A program made the position numbers and the translations under genes. This document shows, in pieces, positions 39,601 to 46,982 of a stretch of 64,000 nucleotides of DNA; the first letter of the stretch is position 1; every line of letters begins with the position of its first letter. Source of the DNA: Telmatactis stephensoni. Lineage: Eukaryota > Cnidaria > Anthozoa > Actiniaria > Isophelliidae. The notes under the pieces are model-generated. The model had not been told where the DNA came from, ran no database searches, and was given only the letters and a program-made list of their open reading frames with translations. The stretch is taken from assembly GCA_029948255.1 (NCBI GenBank), contig JALIZF010001761.1, forward strand, positions 434,001-498,000, read 5' to 3'.

Positions 39601-42600
39601 ACCAACTTCATACGAAGTTCCAAAAAGTAAGTGAAACTCTTCGAGAAGATTTGCAAAGAGCATTCAAAGAAAATGTAGAACTCTCTAAAAGAGCCGATAA
39701 AGTAGAAGAGGAAAACCGAAGCCTAAAACAGTCACTGAGGGAAAAAGAATCAGCGATATTCCAACTGAAGAAAAATTTTGAACACATCGGGAAGGGTTGG
39801 AGGTCAGATCTCGATCAAGTTCGAAGTGAACGCGATGACGCACTTGAAAAACTAAAATCACTCGAAAGCCAAAAAGGTCAGCTATCACCAGCATCTGACC
39901 AAGACGTGTCCACGATAGGTGATTTGAAATCAAAAATGAACGACCTTGAAGAAATGAACTCGAAACTTTTAGAGAGACAAAAGAAAGACGAAGAATTGTG
40001 CAGCTCACTTTCTTCTCGTGTTAATGAGTTGGAGCAGCAGAAGAATATACTGGAATATGATCTTGAAAATAGTAAAGTCCAATTGAAAGATGCCTTAGCA
40101 AGAGAGAACGCTGTAGAAGCTAAGCTTATGGAATCTTCAAAGGTATTGTGATTAGGACAACTGCTCGAATAAAGCAGCAATGAATCTAACGGAAGCACGT
40201 TGAAAAAGAAACTAGCAGATGAATAACTGAATGAATAGCTGAACGAATTGTTGAATGAGAGAGAGAGAAAGTAAATGGGTGAATGGATGGGGGATGAAAA
40301 ATGGGGCTGCATAAATTGATGAATGATAAAGAGAGATTAAACGCGTTGTTGAGGGACACATTGAATATGTTGGTGAATAGATGGTCAACAAAGGAATAGA
40401 TGATTGTATTAGCCATCGACGTCGTCAGCAATTGTATTATAATTCCTTGATTTTTAAGCTAACATCTGTTTTCCTTTGTTTTCTCGCCTTCACAGAAGGA
40501 TGTAGTCGAGGAGGAATTAACTGAAGTTGTAGTTGATCAAAGTCTTTCGTCCCCCGTAGAAAGTGAGCCAATAGATGATAGGTATGTCATTTGATTCAAA
40601 GAATATTTTACTTGAAATGTTTTGCATTACACATTCAAAGGATAAATGCTTTTTTTTTTTCAGGCTGGAAGAAACATGTCGACTGTACGACGCTAAATGT
40701 GCCGAGTTCAACAATCTGATGGTAATGATGCAGTCAAGCAATTTTAGACAAATAGTTATACCTCCCAGTAGAGTAGAGTACACAGTATACTTACCATAGT
40801 GAAGATGTTTTTGTTTAATTTACTTTGCTACTATAAGTTATAAGGGACAACATTCTTCTGATGAACATTCATGTAAGCAGTTTGCTATCGTAAGAGGTTG
40901 TCTTTGAGGTGGTTATGTAAAGAGTTACCCTGCGAGCAGAGTCCCCCTTTACCTTCTAATCGAGCGAGAAGGTAAAGGGGGACTCTGCTCGCAGGGTAGT
41001 AAAGAGTGGAAAAAGATTGATAACACAGTGACATTTTTAGGGTTCAGGAGAGATCTACTGTATTATAAATCTAAATGCCTAGTGTCTCTCGAATGTCATA
41101 CGTCTCGTAATTTCTTCAGGAACAATTCAAGGAAGAAAGAGAGGAAAGAACAGAGCTTGAAAAGCGACTCAGCGAGACTGAACAGCGATTACACAACCAA
41201 CGAGCCCCACAGACACAGGTAGAATCCCACTAACATTCTACTTTTTTATTGAAGGGTCACTTTACCTCTTGTTTTGTAAATTTGTATCTCTTACTGTCTT
41301 TTTTTGGATATCAAAGAACGTACAAATATTGTAGTGTTTTGCCTTCCACATTGAACCGCAAAGAGTTTGACTGTAAATGTGTCTCTATTTTTGGCTTGCA
41401 ACCTTTCCCAGGAAAGCGAATTGAACAAAAGACATGGCAGGCATATGTTGGTGGTTTTTACCTTGATTTTTCTTTTGTCAAGACACCAACATGGCGGCTG
41501 TGTCAATTTGTCTCTACATTATCCAGGGATTGCTTGCAAACCAAGAATTGAATGTAGTGGAGGCATGGCTGGCCGAGCGGTGAGAACGCTTACAATTTAC
41601 CTCTGATCCGGGCCGGGCTCGAGTTCCCAGCTCCAGCGATGGGTCATAAGTGAACTGCTTTTGTTTCATATGTTGTTTTGTACCATGCCACGAGGGTTTT
41701 TCTCCAGGGTCTCTGGTTTTCCCCTCCCTCATCAGCTTAATTAACGTGAGTTGAGTGTATGTAAAATATTTAATGTAGAGGTAGTGTAGAGAGTACCAGT
41801 AGATGAAGAAACGTGGATATGCTGCTGTGAAAAAACGATTGATTGATTGATTGATTGATTGATCGATCGATCGATCGATCTAAGTGTATCTCCTAGGGGA
41901 ATGTCATTTAAACATATTTTGCTAAAATATTCCGTTGTTTAATCTCTCCACCTCCATTATACGCTCATTTACCGTTATTTATTGCAGTTTGCTATCGATA
42001 TCGAAGATTTTGGTACCAGTCCCTCCAAGGGTGATGGAAATGGACAAAAGCTCTACCAGTATTCAACATCGAGCATAGGTGATGAGTAAACACAAATACA
42101 AATCTATGAGAAATATGAGACTTTGAGACTGAGAACCCATTTGAGTCTCCTTTGGCCGAACCGATCGACACCAAGAGACCATAATACTAAGAGAGCGAAG
42201 CTCAGTATTGATGTCTGTGCCATGTTCGTGGCGGCTAAGGCTATTTTTAGTAACTTCGCCATCGCGCGCGCAAGGCTCTTAAACAATAGAATTCAAACGG
42301 TCCCGTCCGCGCGCACGTCAAAAATCAAGTTCTATTGGTTGAGGGACTTGCGCGCGCGATGGCGAAGTTACTAAAAATAGCCTTAGCCGCCACGAACATG
42401 GTACAGACATCAATACTGAGCTTCGCTCTCTTAGTATTATGGTCTCTTGTCGACACTCCATTCTCTTGGGGAGCACGGAGTTAGCTCATCAGAGCGTGTG
42501 AAACAAAAGGACAAATAATTGCATGATTCCTTCCTTCCTTCCTTCCTTCCTTCCTTCCTTCCTTCCTTCCTTCCTTCCTTCCTTCCTTCCTTCCTTCCTT

Positions 42601-42657
42601 CCTTCCTTCCTTCCTTCCTCTCCTCCTTCCTCCTTCCTTCCTCCTTCTTCCTCCTTC

Positions 42658-42688
<31 letters not shown>

Positions 42689-42729
42689 CCTCTCCTTCTT
42701 CTTCTAAATTGCCTTGCTTTTTCTTTTTT

Positions 42730-42802
<73 letters not shown>

Positions 42803-43286
42803 TTTTTTTTTTTTTTTTTTTTTTTGTTTTTTTTGTTTTTTTTTTGTTTGTTTTTTTGTTTTTGTTGTTGTTGTTGTTTGTTTGTTTGTTGTTTTTACTG
42901 TTTGTTTTTCTCCAACCCTCCCTTGGATATGCTTTGTTGGTCTGTTTTGTTTAGTTAGTTCAAGACGATAGCTATTTTCTCTCTATTTACATCAGGTCGA
43001 AAAGCAAAGTCCACAGCTTCTTATTTAAACAGACTCTATAGGAGAAGGTAACAAAGGCCTGGCTTTGTTCTCGTGTTAATGCTTGTTTGTATCCTGATAA
43101 GTTTGTTAAACTTTTTTTTGTGGTAAGGTAGAGCTAACCTTATTTAGTAAATGTGTTGAAACTTTCTTTTGGATTTCTTGTTCTAGTCTTAAACCACGTG
43201 GTCTTGGTAGAGCAGCATTCGCCGCGTACGTCGTTCTTATCCACGCACTTGCTTTCATGTTTACTGTCAAACTCATCACTGGTTAG
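10676..43286 (+). CDS. GOLGB1: Giantin-like giant golgin (tail-anchored coiled-coil Golgi tether)
   Basis: Twenty-three exons, listed in the part entries, give about 16.0 kb of coding sequence or roughly 5,300 residues. This is longer than vertebrate giantin, which is near 3,260. Two things identify it. The N-terminus MWGRLTSVAQIVTDKLEE..GDD resembles the short conserved giantin start. The last exon encodes a basic stretch and a single C-terminal membrane helix (FAAYVVLIHALAFMF) ending in KLITG, as in giantin's tail anchor. Everything between is heptad-rich coiled coil with no other domain. Giantin sits on cis/medial Golgi membranes and tethers vesicles and cisternae. There is no GRIP or GRAB domain, which argues against the GOLGA4/GCC2 families. 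Exon phases agree throughout once at least 16 single-base indels between 23.1 and 35.9 kb are allowed for. The gene is therefore probably functional, with the breaks due to sequence error, but a recent pseudogene cannot be excluded. Confidence 0.8.
10982..10987 (+). other. Non-canonical GC splice donor
   Basis: Exon 2 of the golgin ends AAAGAG and the intron starts GCAAGT. Apart from C for T at position 2 this is a perfect donor, as is usual for GC-AG introns. The reading frame joins exon 3 at 14715 exactly, and no GT nearby keeps the frame. Confidence 0.65.
11255..11395. repeat. Short tandem repeat in golgin intron 2
   Basis: The unit GGGAGTAGGGTCTAAAATTC and AT-rich GGAAATCCA pieces recur about three times with decay. 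Confidence 0.5.
12007..12045. repeat. (ATA)n microsatellite
   Basis: Roughly ten ATA/TAA units precede TGTATTTATAAAGCGC and AAGCGCTAATTAAATAAAT. This sequence may belong to an interspersed repeat of unknown class. Confidence 0.8.
13216..13473. mobile_element. hAT-like non-autonomous element, copy 1
   Basis: The ends are ACAGGGGGCCTGGCATTGGA and the matching ..CATGCTGGGTCCCCTGT. TCTTTTATCA is mirrored by TGATAAAAGA inside. Both flanks show AATTAAT. A nested hairpin lies inside (CACTCACCTTAG..ACAC / GTGT..CTAAGGTGAGTG). The family is shared with 50047-50775. Confidence 0.7.
14894..15048. mobile_element. TA-flanked MITE, family M1, copy 1
   Basis: Ends are GAGCGGTTTTCATATGACTG and the mirrored CTCATGCGAAAACTGCTC, with TA on both sides. 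The inside is built of CACGGTACGGTTACGG words. Related copies lie at 17959-18113 and 51220-51374. TA target duplications suggest a Tc1/mariner-type parent, which is inference. Confidence 0.8.
16586..16608. repeat. Poly(G) tract
   Basis: About twenty consecutive G are followed by TTACTCCTAGGGGAGTA. The junction resembles the end of the element at 22441-22835. This may be a truncated copy. Confidence 0.6.
17959..18113. mobile_element. TA-flanked MITE, family M1, copy 2
   Basis: Ends are GAGCAGATTTCGTATGACTG and CTCATACGAAAACAGCTC between TA dinucleotides. It has the same ACGGCACGG-rich interior as the copy at 14894, and starts about 60 bases after golgin exon 7. Confidence 0.8.
18229..19132. 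mobile_element. Non-autonomous inverted-repeat element with nested insertion
   Basis: The left end TAAGGTAGTTCGGGA is mirrored exactly by TCCCGAACTACCTTA at the right end, about 900 bases away, with TA at both borders. There is no transposase reading frame. A second element (18659-18995) is nested inside. It lies in the intron before golgin exon 8, ending about 100 bases before that exon. Confidence 0.75.
18659..18995. mobile_element. Nested MITE with GCGCCGC ends
   Basis: The left end is ACGGTGTTTACACGTTTTAG plus CGCCGCCC; the right end is GGCGCTAAAACGAGTAAATA plus CGGT. GCGCCGCCCTTGAATAAGCG occurs again in degenerate form near 18915. It sits wholly within the 18229-19132 element. Confidence 0.65.
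21645..21970. repeat. Dispersed repeat, copy 2 (GTCAGGGAATT family)
   Basis: It has the same ordered words as 2040-2270: CTTGAAAAGTCAGGGAATT, AACAACCCTTTTAGCAGC, GGAATTCCACGAA, CAGTAAAAGTCAGTGA. Internal GTCAGGGAATT words recur. Confidence 0.55.
22269..22432. repeat. Inverted-repeat element
   Basis: AATCGGGCAACTCG..GGTTCGATTCG is mirrored by CGAATCGAACCAAACTGAGT plus TGCCCGATT about 130 bases on. It directly abuts the poly(G)-ended element at 22441. Confidence 0.55.
22441..22835. mobile_element. MITE with G-run ends and ACCCCTAAAAGGTAC repeats
   Basis: Long inverted ends: poly(G), then ACGGGGATGCTCGTCG on the left and CGACGAGCATCCCCGT then poly(C) on the right. GACCCCTAAAAGGTAC words occur near both ends. 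Flanks are GATTATATA-like on both sides. Confidence 0.7.
23014..27403 (+). CDS. GOLGB1: Golgin exons 10-15 (frame needs indel correction)
   Basis: The exons are 23014-23149, 23796-23980, 24223-24435, 24916-25113, 26436-26593 and 27235-27403. All have clear AG/GT borders and matching phases once three single-base slips are allowed for. One base is missing near 23102; without it the frame stops at TAG. One extra A lies near 24962 and one extra G near 25088. Exon 12 reads cleanly as coiled coil (LQATVQAKSEVEKALKDAEN). Exon 14 begins SMLSELQMLLETKEEENKES and exon 15 ends ASKEADYAEAQ. The agreement of phases on both sides of each corrected exon is the main reason to think the slips are sequence errors. 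Confidence 0.7.
23207..23375. mobile_element. MITE, family M2 (CCTGGTTTTCACT ends), decayed copy
   Basis: It starts GCCTGGTTTTCACT and ends GTGACAACCAGGCTTT. It contains ACAGACTCAGC and its mirror ACTGAGTCTGT, and the CACAACTATGTGATAAA word of the copy at 48480-48651. Confidence 0.65.
24002..24065. repeat. (ACAG)n microsatellite
   Basis: ACAG/GACA units lie just after golgin exon 11, interrupted once by CGAGGCAGACACA. Confidence 0.85.
27773..33448 (+). CDS. GOLGB1: Golgin exon 16 (5.7 kb coiled-coil exon with frameshifts)
   Basis: This is a single exon from the acceptor TTCCAG|CATCAT to the donor CAAG|GTAAGC, with no intron signals and continuous Glu/Lys/Leu/Ser-rich heptads. The frame changes at about 28381 (-1), 28466 (+1, in an A run), 29893 (+1), 29927 (-1), 30567 (+1, in GGG), 31498 (+1) and 33296 (-1, in an A run). 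Between the slips the frames stay open for up to 585 codons and the coiled-coil sense continues directly from one frame to the next, for example LDESG into ANYQEV at 30567. At 28240-28560 three successive segments share the pattern NELST-TSS-ADL (see findings). Minus-strand Ser/Leu-rich open frames under this exon are shadows. Confidence 0.75.
33895..33965. repeat. (CAT)n(CAA)n(CGA)n microsatellite
   Basis: Three adjacent trinucleotide tracts lie in the intron between the two giant golgin exons. Confidence 0.85.
34087..40142 (+). CDS. GOLGB1: Golgin exon 17 (6.1 kb coiled-coil exon)
   Basis: The acceptor is GACGCAG|AAGAAACAAGC; the nearer CTAG at 34076 would give a stop in the incoming phase. 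The donor is TCAAAG|GTATTG. The 3' 4.2 kb (35913-40142) is open without a break. The 5' part shifts frame near 34274 (+1 G), 34757 (+1), 34796 (+1 A), 35727 (+1), 35873 and 35911. Recurrent segments of the type F-HI--GLR-DL--AL-EK interrupt the heptads, for example at about 34530, 36925, 37490 and 39770. A Pro-containing, less helical segment, VPVILPFEIKQIAESSPLDE (about 37640), may be a hinge in the rod. Confidence 0.8.
40496..43286 (+). CDS. GOLGB1: Golgin exons 18-23 (C-terminal part and membrane anchor)
   Basis: Exons 40496-40581, 40664-40721, 41120-41218, 41988-42078, 42996-43047 and 43187-43286 join in phases 0, 2, 0, 0, 1 and 2 without any correction. They encode an acidic linker (VVEEELTEVVVDQSLSSPVE), a last coiled coil (FKEEREERTELEKRLSETEQ), a Ser/Gly-rich stretch, a basic segment (GRKAKSTASYLNRLYRRS) and the terminal hydrophobic helix AAFAAYVVLIHALAFMFTVK ending LITG and TAG. 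The helix at the very C-terminus predicts a type II, tail-anchored Golgi protein with almost no lumenal part. Alternative reading through 42079 would stop at once (GDE then TAA), so splicing at AG|GTGATG is required for the anchor. Confidence 0.85.
40925..40998. repeat. Perfect hairpin element (ACCCTGCGAGCAGAG arms)
   Basis: Arms of about 28 bases (TACCCTGCGAGCAGAGTCCC and on to CCTTTACC) are mirrored exactly around a 17-base centre, TTCTAATCGAGCGAGAA. It is a very short MITE or the folded end of one. Confidence 0.8.
41566..41885 (+). repeat. tRNA-derived SINE with (GATT)n tail
   Basis: The head GGCATGGCTGGCCGAGCGGT matches a pol III A box (TGGCCGAGCGG). A B-box-like GGGCTCGAGTTCC follows after normal spacing. 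About 200 bases of body follow, and the element ends in (GATT)n and (GATC)n units at 41840-41880, as expected of a SINE 3' tail. It lies in a golgin intron, sense strand. Confidence 0.6.
42164..42455. mobile_element. Fold-back element with about 110-base arms
   Basis: The arms 42164-42274 and 42347-42455 are near-perfect reverse complements, from GACACCAAGAGACCATAATA in to CGCGCGCGCAAG. The 72-base centre itself contains CAATAGAAT and TTCTATTG. It lies in golgin intron 21. Confidence 0.85.
42523..42900. repeat. (CCTT)n, (TC)n and long poly(T) tract
   Basis: About 25 CCTT units run from 42525, followed by CTCC/TCTC runs. A T tract of about 100 bases (about 42730-42830) is broken only by single A and G bases, then TTG repeats. 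Open frames here (poly-Phe, poly-Leu/Pro/Ser) are artefacts. Confidence 0.95.
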
Positions 43287-44308
43287 AAACACGTATAGTA
43301 GGTAGGTAAGAAACATCTAGGGGGGGAGGGAAAGGCTGACAAATTGCTCGTGTAAACAAGCTTTATTGCAGCCTAATGCTCTATAATATCCCCACCTTTA
43401 TTAAACGGACATCGTTTTTGTGTACCATGAATGGTCGCTTGAGCTAGGTTTATGGCCGCTTTTTTATGTCCCCCTTGATTTCGACAACAAAAAATTTATT
43501 TCTTGCTGCTTTTTCTTTCAGTAAAAACAATCATGGCTGCTTGCTTGAAAGGATTATGTTGATATTAGTTTTTAAATCTTTTGGATAGAAATCACTATCA
43601 GTATAGATCATGTGAAATATTTTTGACCCATACAGAAAATTTAAAACTAAATGAAAAACATATTTAAGAAAATAATAATAATAGTTTAAATATAATTTTA
43701 TCAAAGGAATTCTACCTTGGCCTAGACCTATGGCCTTATGTCCTATTATGGAAATTGATGATTTAATTTCAACTACAAATGGAAATATCGAAACCACACT
43801 ATCATTGCACCGAACAGGATACTGGCAAATCATGTTATTTCCGAAAATTCAGCTCGATGTGGCCACATCCTTAAACTGCATTGCATGGGATCATGGGAAG
43901 GGATATTTCCCACAGTGCATTTCGTTTTTTTTTTTAGGTTTGGGCAGGATAAGCATTTTTTATCATCGGAATCAATCATACAAACAATTTGGCAAAACAA
44001 TATAAGAAAGAATGTCATCAGAGGGGGTTGGGGATTTTATGCACATCAAAAACAAAATAATGCATATATTATAATTTAAGAAAAGCTAGAATGGAATGAA
44101 AGAAGATAGAAATAGTAATTAAGGAATTTGTCTATTATTTTTGCACGGAAGGACTGTAAAAACATTAATATTGTTAGCGAATTCTTTACATTATGTAAGT
44201 TTAGTTAGCAGTTAGTTTGTAATGAAATAAAATAACGGGAAATAATGTACTTTACCTGTAATAAATAAAGCCATAAAATATGTATATACTGTACGTTTTA
44301 CATTTTAG

Positions 44309-44407
44309 CCAAAGAAAAATGAGACAAAAATTCCCGGTAAAGCGATGAAAATAACCTTTCCAGTTGATAAATCCATTGGAAGACCATTAATTCCACAGCA
44401 AGGGTAG
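44309..44407 (+). other. Orphan exon-like open frame
   Basis: After a good acceptor (TTTACATTTTAG) there are 32 codons ending in TAG, reading PKKNETKIPGKAMKITFPVD and on to RPLIPQQG. Composition and codon sense look like a real terminal exon. However, no partner exon was found upstream after the golgin stop, so it may be an exon of an undetected gene, an alternative 3' exon, or chance. Confidence 0.25.
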
Positions 44408-44522
44408 AGTGCTTACAATATATCCGTGAAATAGGGCGAAATAGCGCGAAATCCTTTGTTTTCTATTGTTTAATTAGTGCAATTTCTTACAAAGTTTTTC
44501 ACGGATATATTGTAAGCACTCT
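44406..44522. mobile_element. MITE with AGAGTGCTTACAATATATCC arms
   Basis: Arms of about 26 bases (AGTGCTTACAATATATCCGT then GAAA) are mirrored exactly by TTTC then ACGGATATATTGTAAGCACT, around about 65 AT-rich bases. Confidence 0.8.
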
Positions 44523-44719
44523 AATAATTTATCTCAGGGATATTACTTTTCACCCTTCGTGCAACCGTGCCGCCAGTTCTGCAAGCGCTATTAACAGGCC
44601 TTGAACTCGATTACGTTGAGCTGCTTCATCGTACGTACGTAATATGTATGGGATAGTTACTGAAGCGGGCAGCAATATTGGATATATCGCAGTCTGCCGA
44701 GGGCGTAGCACGAACCCGG

Positions 44720-45480
44720 CTGCAATTCTTGGTTTTCATGTGACGTCATCGGAAAAATTCATGCTTCATATTGATCACATTTAATTTAGTCTGAAGTATG
44801 TTGCTTATATACCCTAAGAGAAGTTTTTCTTGAATATTTGAGAAATTTTCCTCGTTTGGTTTTCGAGTTATCAAAGGTAAAAACTTTGTCACGCAACACT
44901 GTCGCGTTTTCCTCAGGACGTAAAACGATGAATTTGTTAGAAGTAAACACACATTTGGCTTGCTCTATGAATAAAACCATTGTTTATTGGGTATCTGTAT
45001 CAAAATATATGATTAAGTTGATATTTTAAATGATTTTGCCAATCGTATTTATTGTCCGCCATGTTGGTGTACTAAAGTTGTACACCAATATGGCGGCCCC
45101 ATACATTTCTTTGTAATAACTGAGTTTGTAAAACCGTTGATATCTTTGCATCGCAACATCTTTTGGACTCAAAATTTCCTGGAGTTATAAAGTTTTTCCT
45201 CCTCTTTAAGAGGATGTGCTCTGATTTTACTCCGAGACGTGAGATCCGCTGTTATTTTGATGACCTGTGGAGTGACACCAACTGCGAAGTGCCATACATT
45301 TCTTACTAAAAATTGAGCACTTCAAAGGTCAATATCTTCGCAACAAAAGCTCATTTTAATTTGAAAATTCGTGAAGTTACAAAGTTTTACTTGCTCTTTA
45401 GAGTGATATTACTTTTATTTCACTCAGGGCTCTGGAAATTTTTCGATGACGTAGGTGAAAACCGAGAATATATCCAATAT
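44720..45480. repeat. Possible larger inverted-repeat element
   Basis: CTTGGTTTTCATGTGACGTC plus ATCGGAAAAATTC on the left is mirrored, with mismatches, by AAATTTTTCGATGACGTAGG plus TGAAAACCGAG on the right, about 700 bases away. GATATATC and GCTGCAAT words are present outside both. A perfect short hairpin (CCGCCATGTTGGTGTAC / mirror) lies inside at 45056-45096. Confidence 0.45.
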
Positions 45481-46747
45481 TGCAGCTGGCTGAACTAACT
45501 ATCTGGTATAATTACTGGTCAACTTCATAACCACCAAAATCACCAAAATTGTTGAAATCGAGGCAAATTTTAATTTAAAAAAAATAAAGTATTGTATGAG
45601 CATGCGTACTTCTGTTGATGTTGATTGTATATCCCACACGTTTTGATGCTAACGTTTGTCATAATAAAAAGCCTTACAGAACTTTACAAAGTACCTTACA
45701 TTGCGCTAGCTATGCAATTTTAGATTTTGTTGCAGAGAAAAATTGCAGCGTCTATCATCACTCTGCAACATTCAGTACGAGTGTGCAATGTTGCAAAGAA
45801 AAGTTCAAACTTTTGAACTTTCTGCAACAATTTTTTTGTTGCGAGATGTTGTTGCCAGACGTGATATTAAATCGGCAATTTCGCTCTCGCACAAAATATC
45901 TAAAATTGCATTGCAAGCGCGAAAGAAAATTGCAGCGTGTATCGCCGGCTTAACTTAATAGTTACATTACTTTATCATCCGGCTGCAAATCAGGTTCCAC
46001 TAAACAAGTGACGCTGCATTATTATTAATAATGCTGTGTGATCACATTATCACTATTAAAAATATAATACCGTCTGTTAGGTTAGACTGACGGCATTATT
46101 TAGAACAATGCAGCTGATTTATGATTTTTCTGTCTGCGTTGTTATAATGCGGAGAGAAAACAATAGTTATGAAGTTGAACAGTAATTATAGATATTTACC
46201 TCGTCCCATACTTCCTTAGGCCTACACTGAAACTTAGAAATTATCTTAGCAATATACTAAGTAGCGATTTTTGGTGAAAAAGTCTTTGATCAATGATTGA
46301 GACCTGCCCTCCTATACACGACTTTACCCACTATACTGCAGAGCGAACTGATGGAATAATCTTCATAAAATAGCGTTTTGTGTGTTGTGATGAAGTTCGC
46401 TAGCATTACTCTGAATAGAATTGAAAAGCAATCGTATAAGGTTTCCTTCTGGGAATTCACTAACAATGATCTGAGCGTTGATTGTCCTTTGGGATTACTT
46501 TTAAACCGAGGCTTTGGGAGCTGTTTATATGGAGGGAGGGAAGGAAGGAAGGCAAGACGGAAACAAAAATGAGTCAGGGGTGGTGGAGCGGATTGAAAAG
46601 TGGGGATGTCTGAGTACGACATTCTCAGTCCCACCAGAAAACATTCCTTTTACTCTGGTAAAACCTGCATTATTTCTGAATGAATATCAACAAATAAAAT
46701 GAAAAGTTGAAGAATATTTAATTATTTTGAAACAAAAGAAATTGCAC

Positions 46748-46982
46748 AACGAAGTCTCAAAACGTGTACAAATTTAAGGCAGCATTTCGTCTTTAGCTTT
46801 CTTCAACAACAACTATCCCTTCTTGCTTTCACTAACAATGACTCAAAATGTATGTAAATTTAATTTAAGGCAGCATTTCGTCTTTATAGCTGTCTTCAAC
46901 TAACACTCCTTGCTTTCACTTACAATGACTCAAAACACGTGTATAAATTTAAGGCACTATTTCGCTTTTCTTCAACAACACA
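46748..46982. repeat. Tandem triplication covering the receptor stop codon
   Basis: The sequence ACTCAAAAYGTGTAYAAATT plus TAAGGCA.YATTTCG and CTTCAAC recurs three times at about 88-base spacing. The copy nearest the gene contains the last coding codons and stop (46949-46951). The other two lie in its 3' flank. Confidence 0.7.

Larger units (their letters stand above)
43287..46948. other. Convergent intergenic region between golgin and receptor genes
   Basis: It holds the 3' region of the golgin (possible AATAAA at 44226-44231 and 44262), an orphan exon-like frame (44309-44407), MITE-like hairpins and a tandem repeat derived from the end of the receptor gene. No further domain was seen. Confidence 0.5.

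Noticed and set aside
28473..40312. Many Ser/Leu/Phe-rich minus-strand frames of 60-160 codons
   Set aside because: They are antisense shadows of the Glu/Lys/Leu-rich golgin exons; none has splice structure or a recognisable domain.
41566..41650. Functional tRNA gene
   Set aside because: Pol III boxes are present but there is no paired acceptor stem or proper anticodon arm, and a SINE body and tail follow.
42519..42971. Pro/Ser/Leu and poly-Phe open frames
   Set aside because: They are produced by CCTT repeats and a long T tract within a golgin intron.
10676..43286. Golgin of the GRIP type (GOLGA4/GCC2) or a kinetochore CENP-like protein
   Set aside because: There is no GRIP domain or motor domain. 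The C-terminus is a membrane helix, and both ends look like giantin.
43730..44005. 91-codon plus-strand frame after the golgin gene
   Set aside because: No acceptor in frame with the golgin and no recognisable domain; it runs into a T tract. Considered chance.
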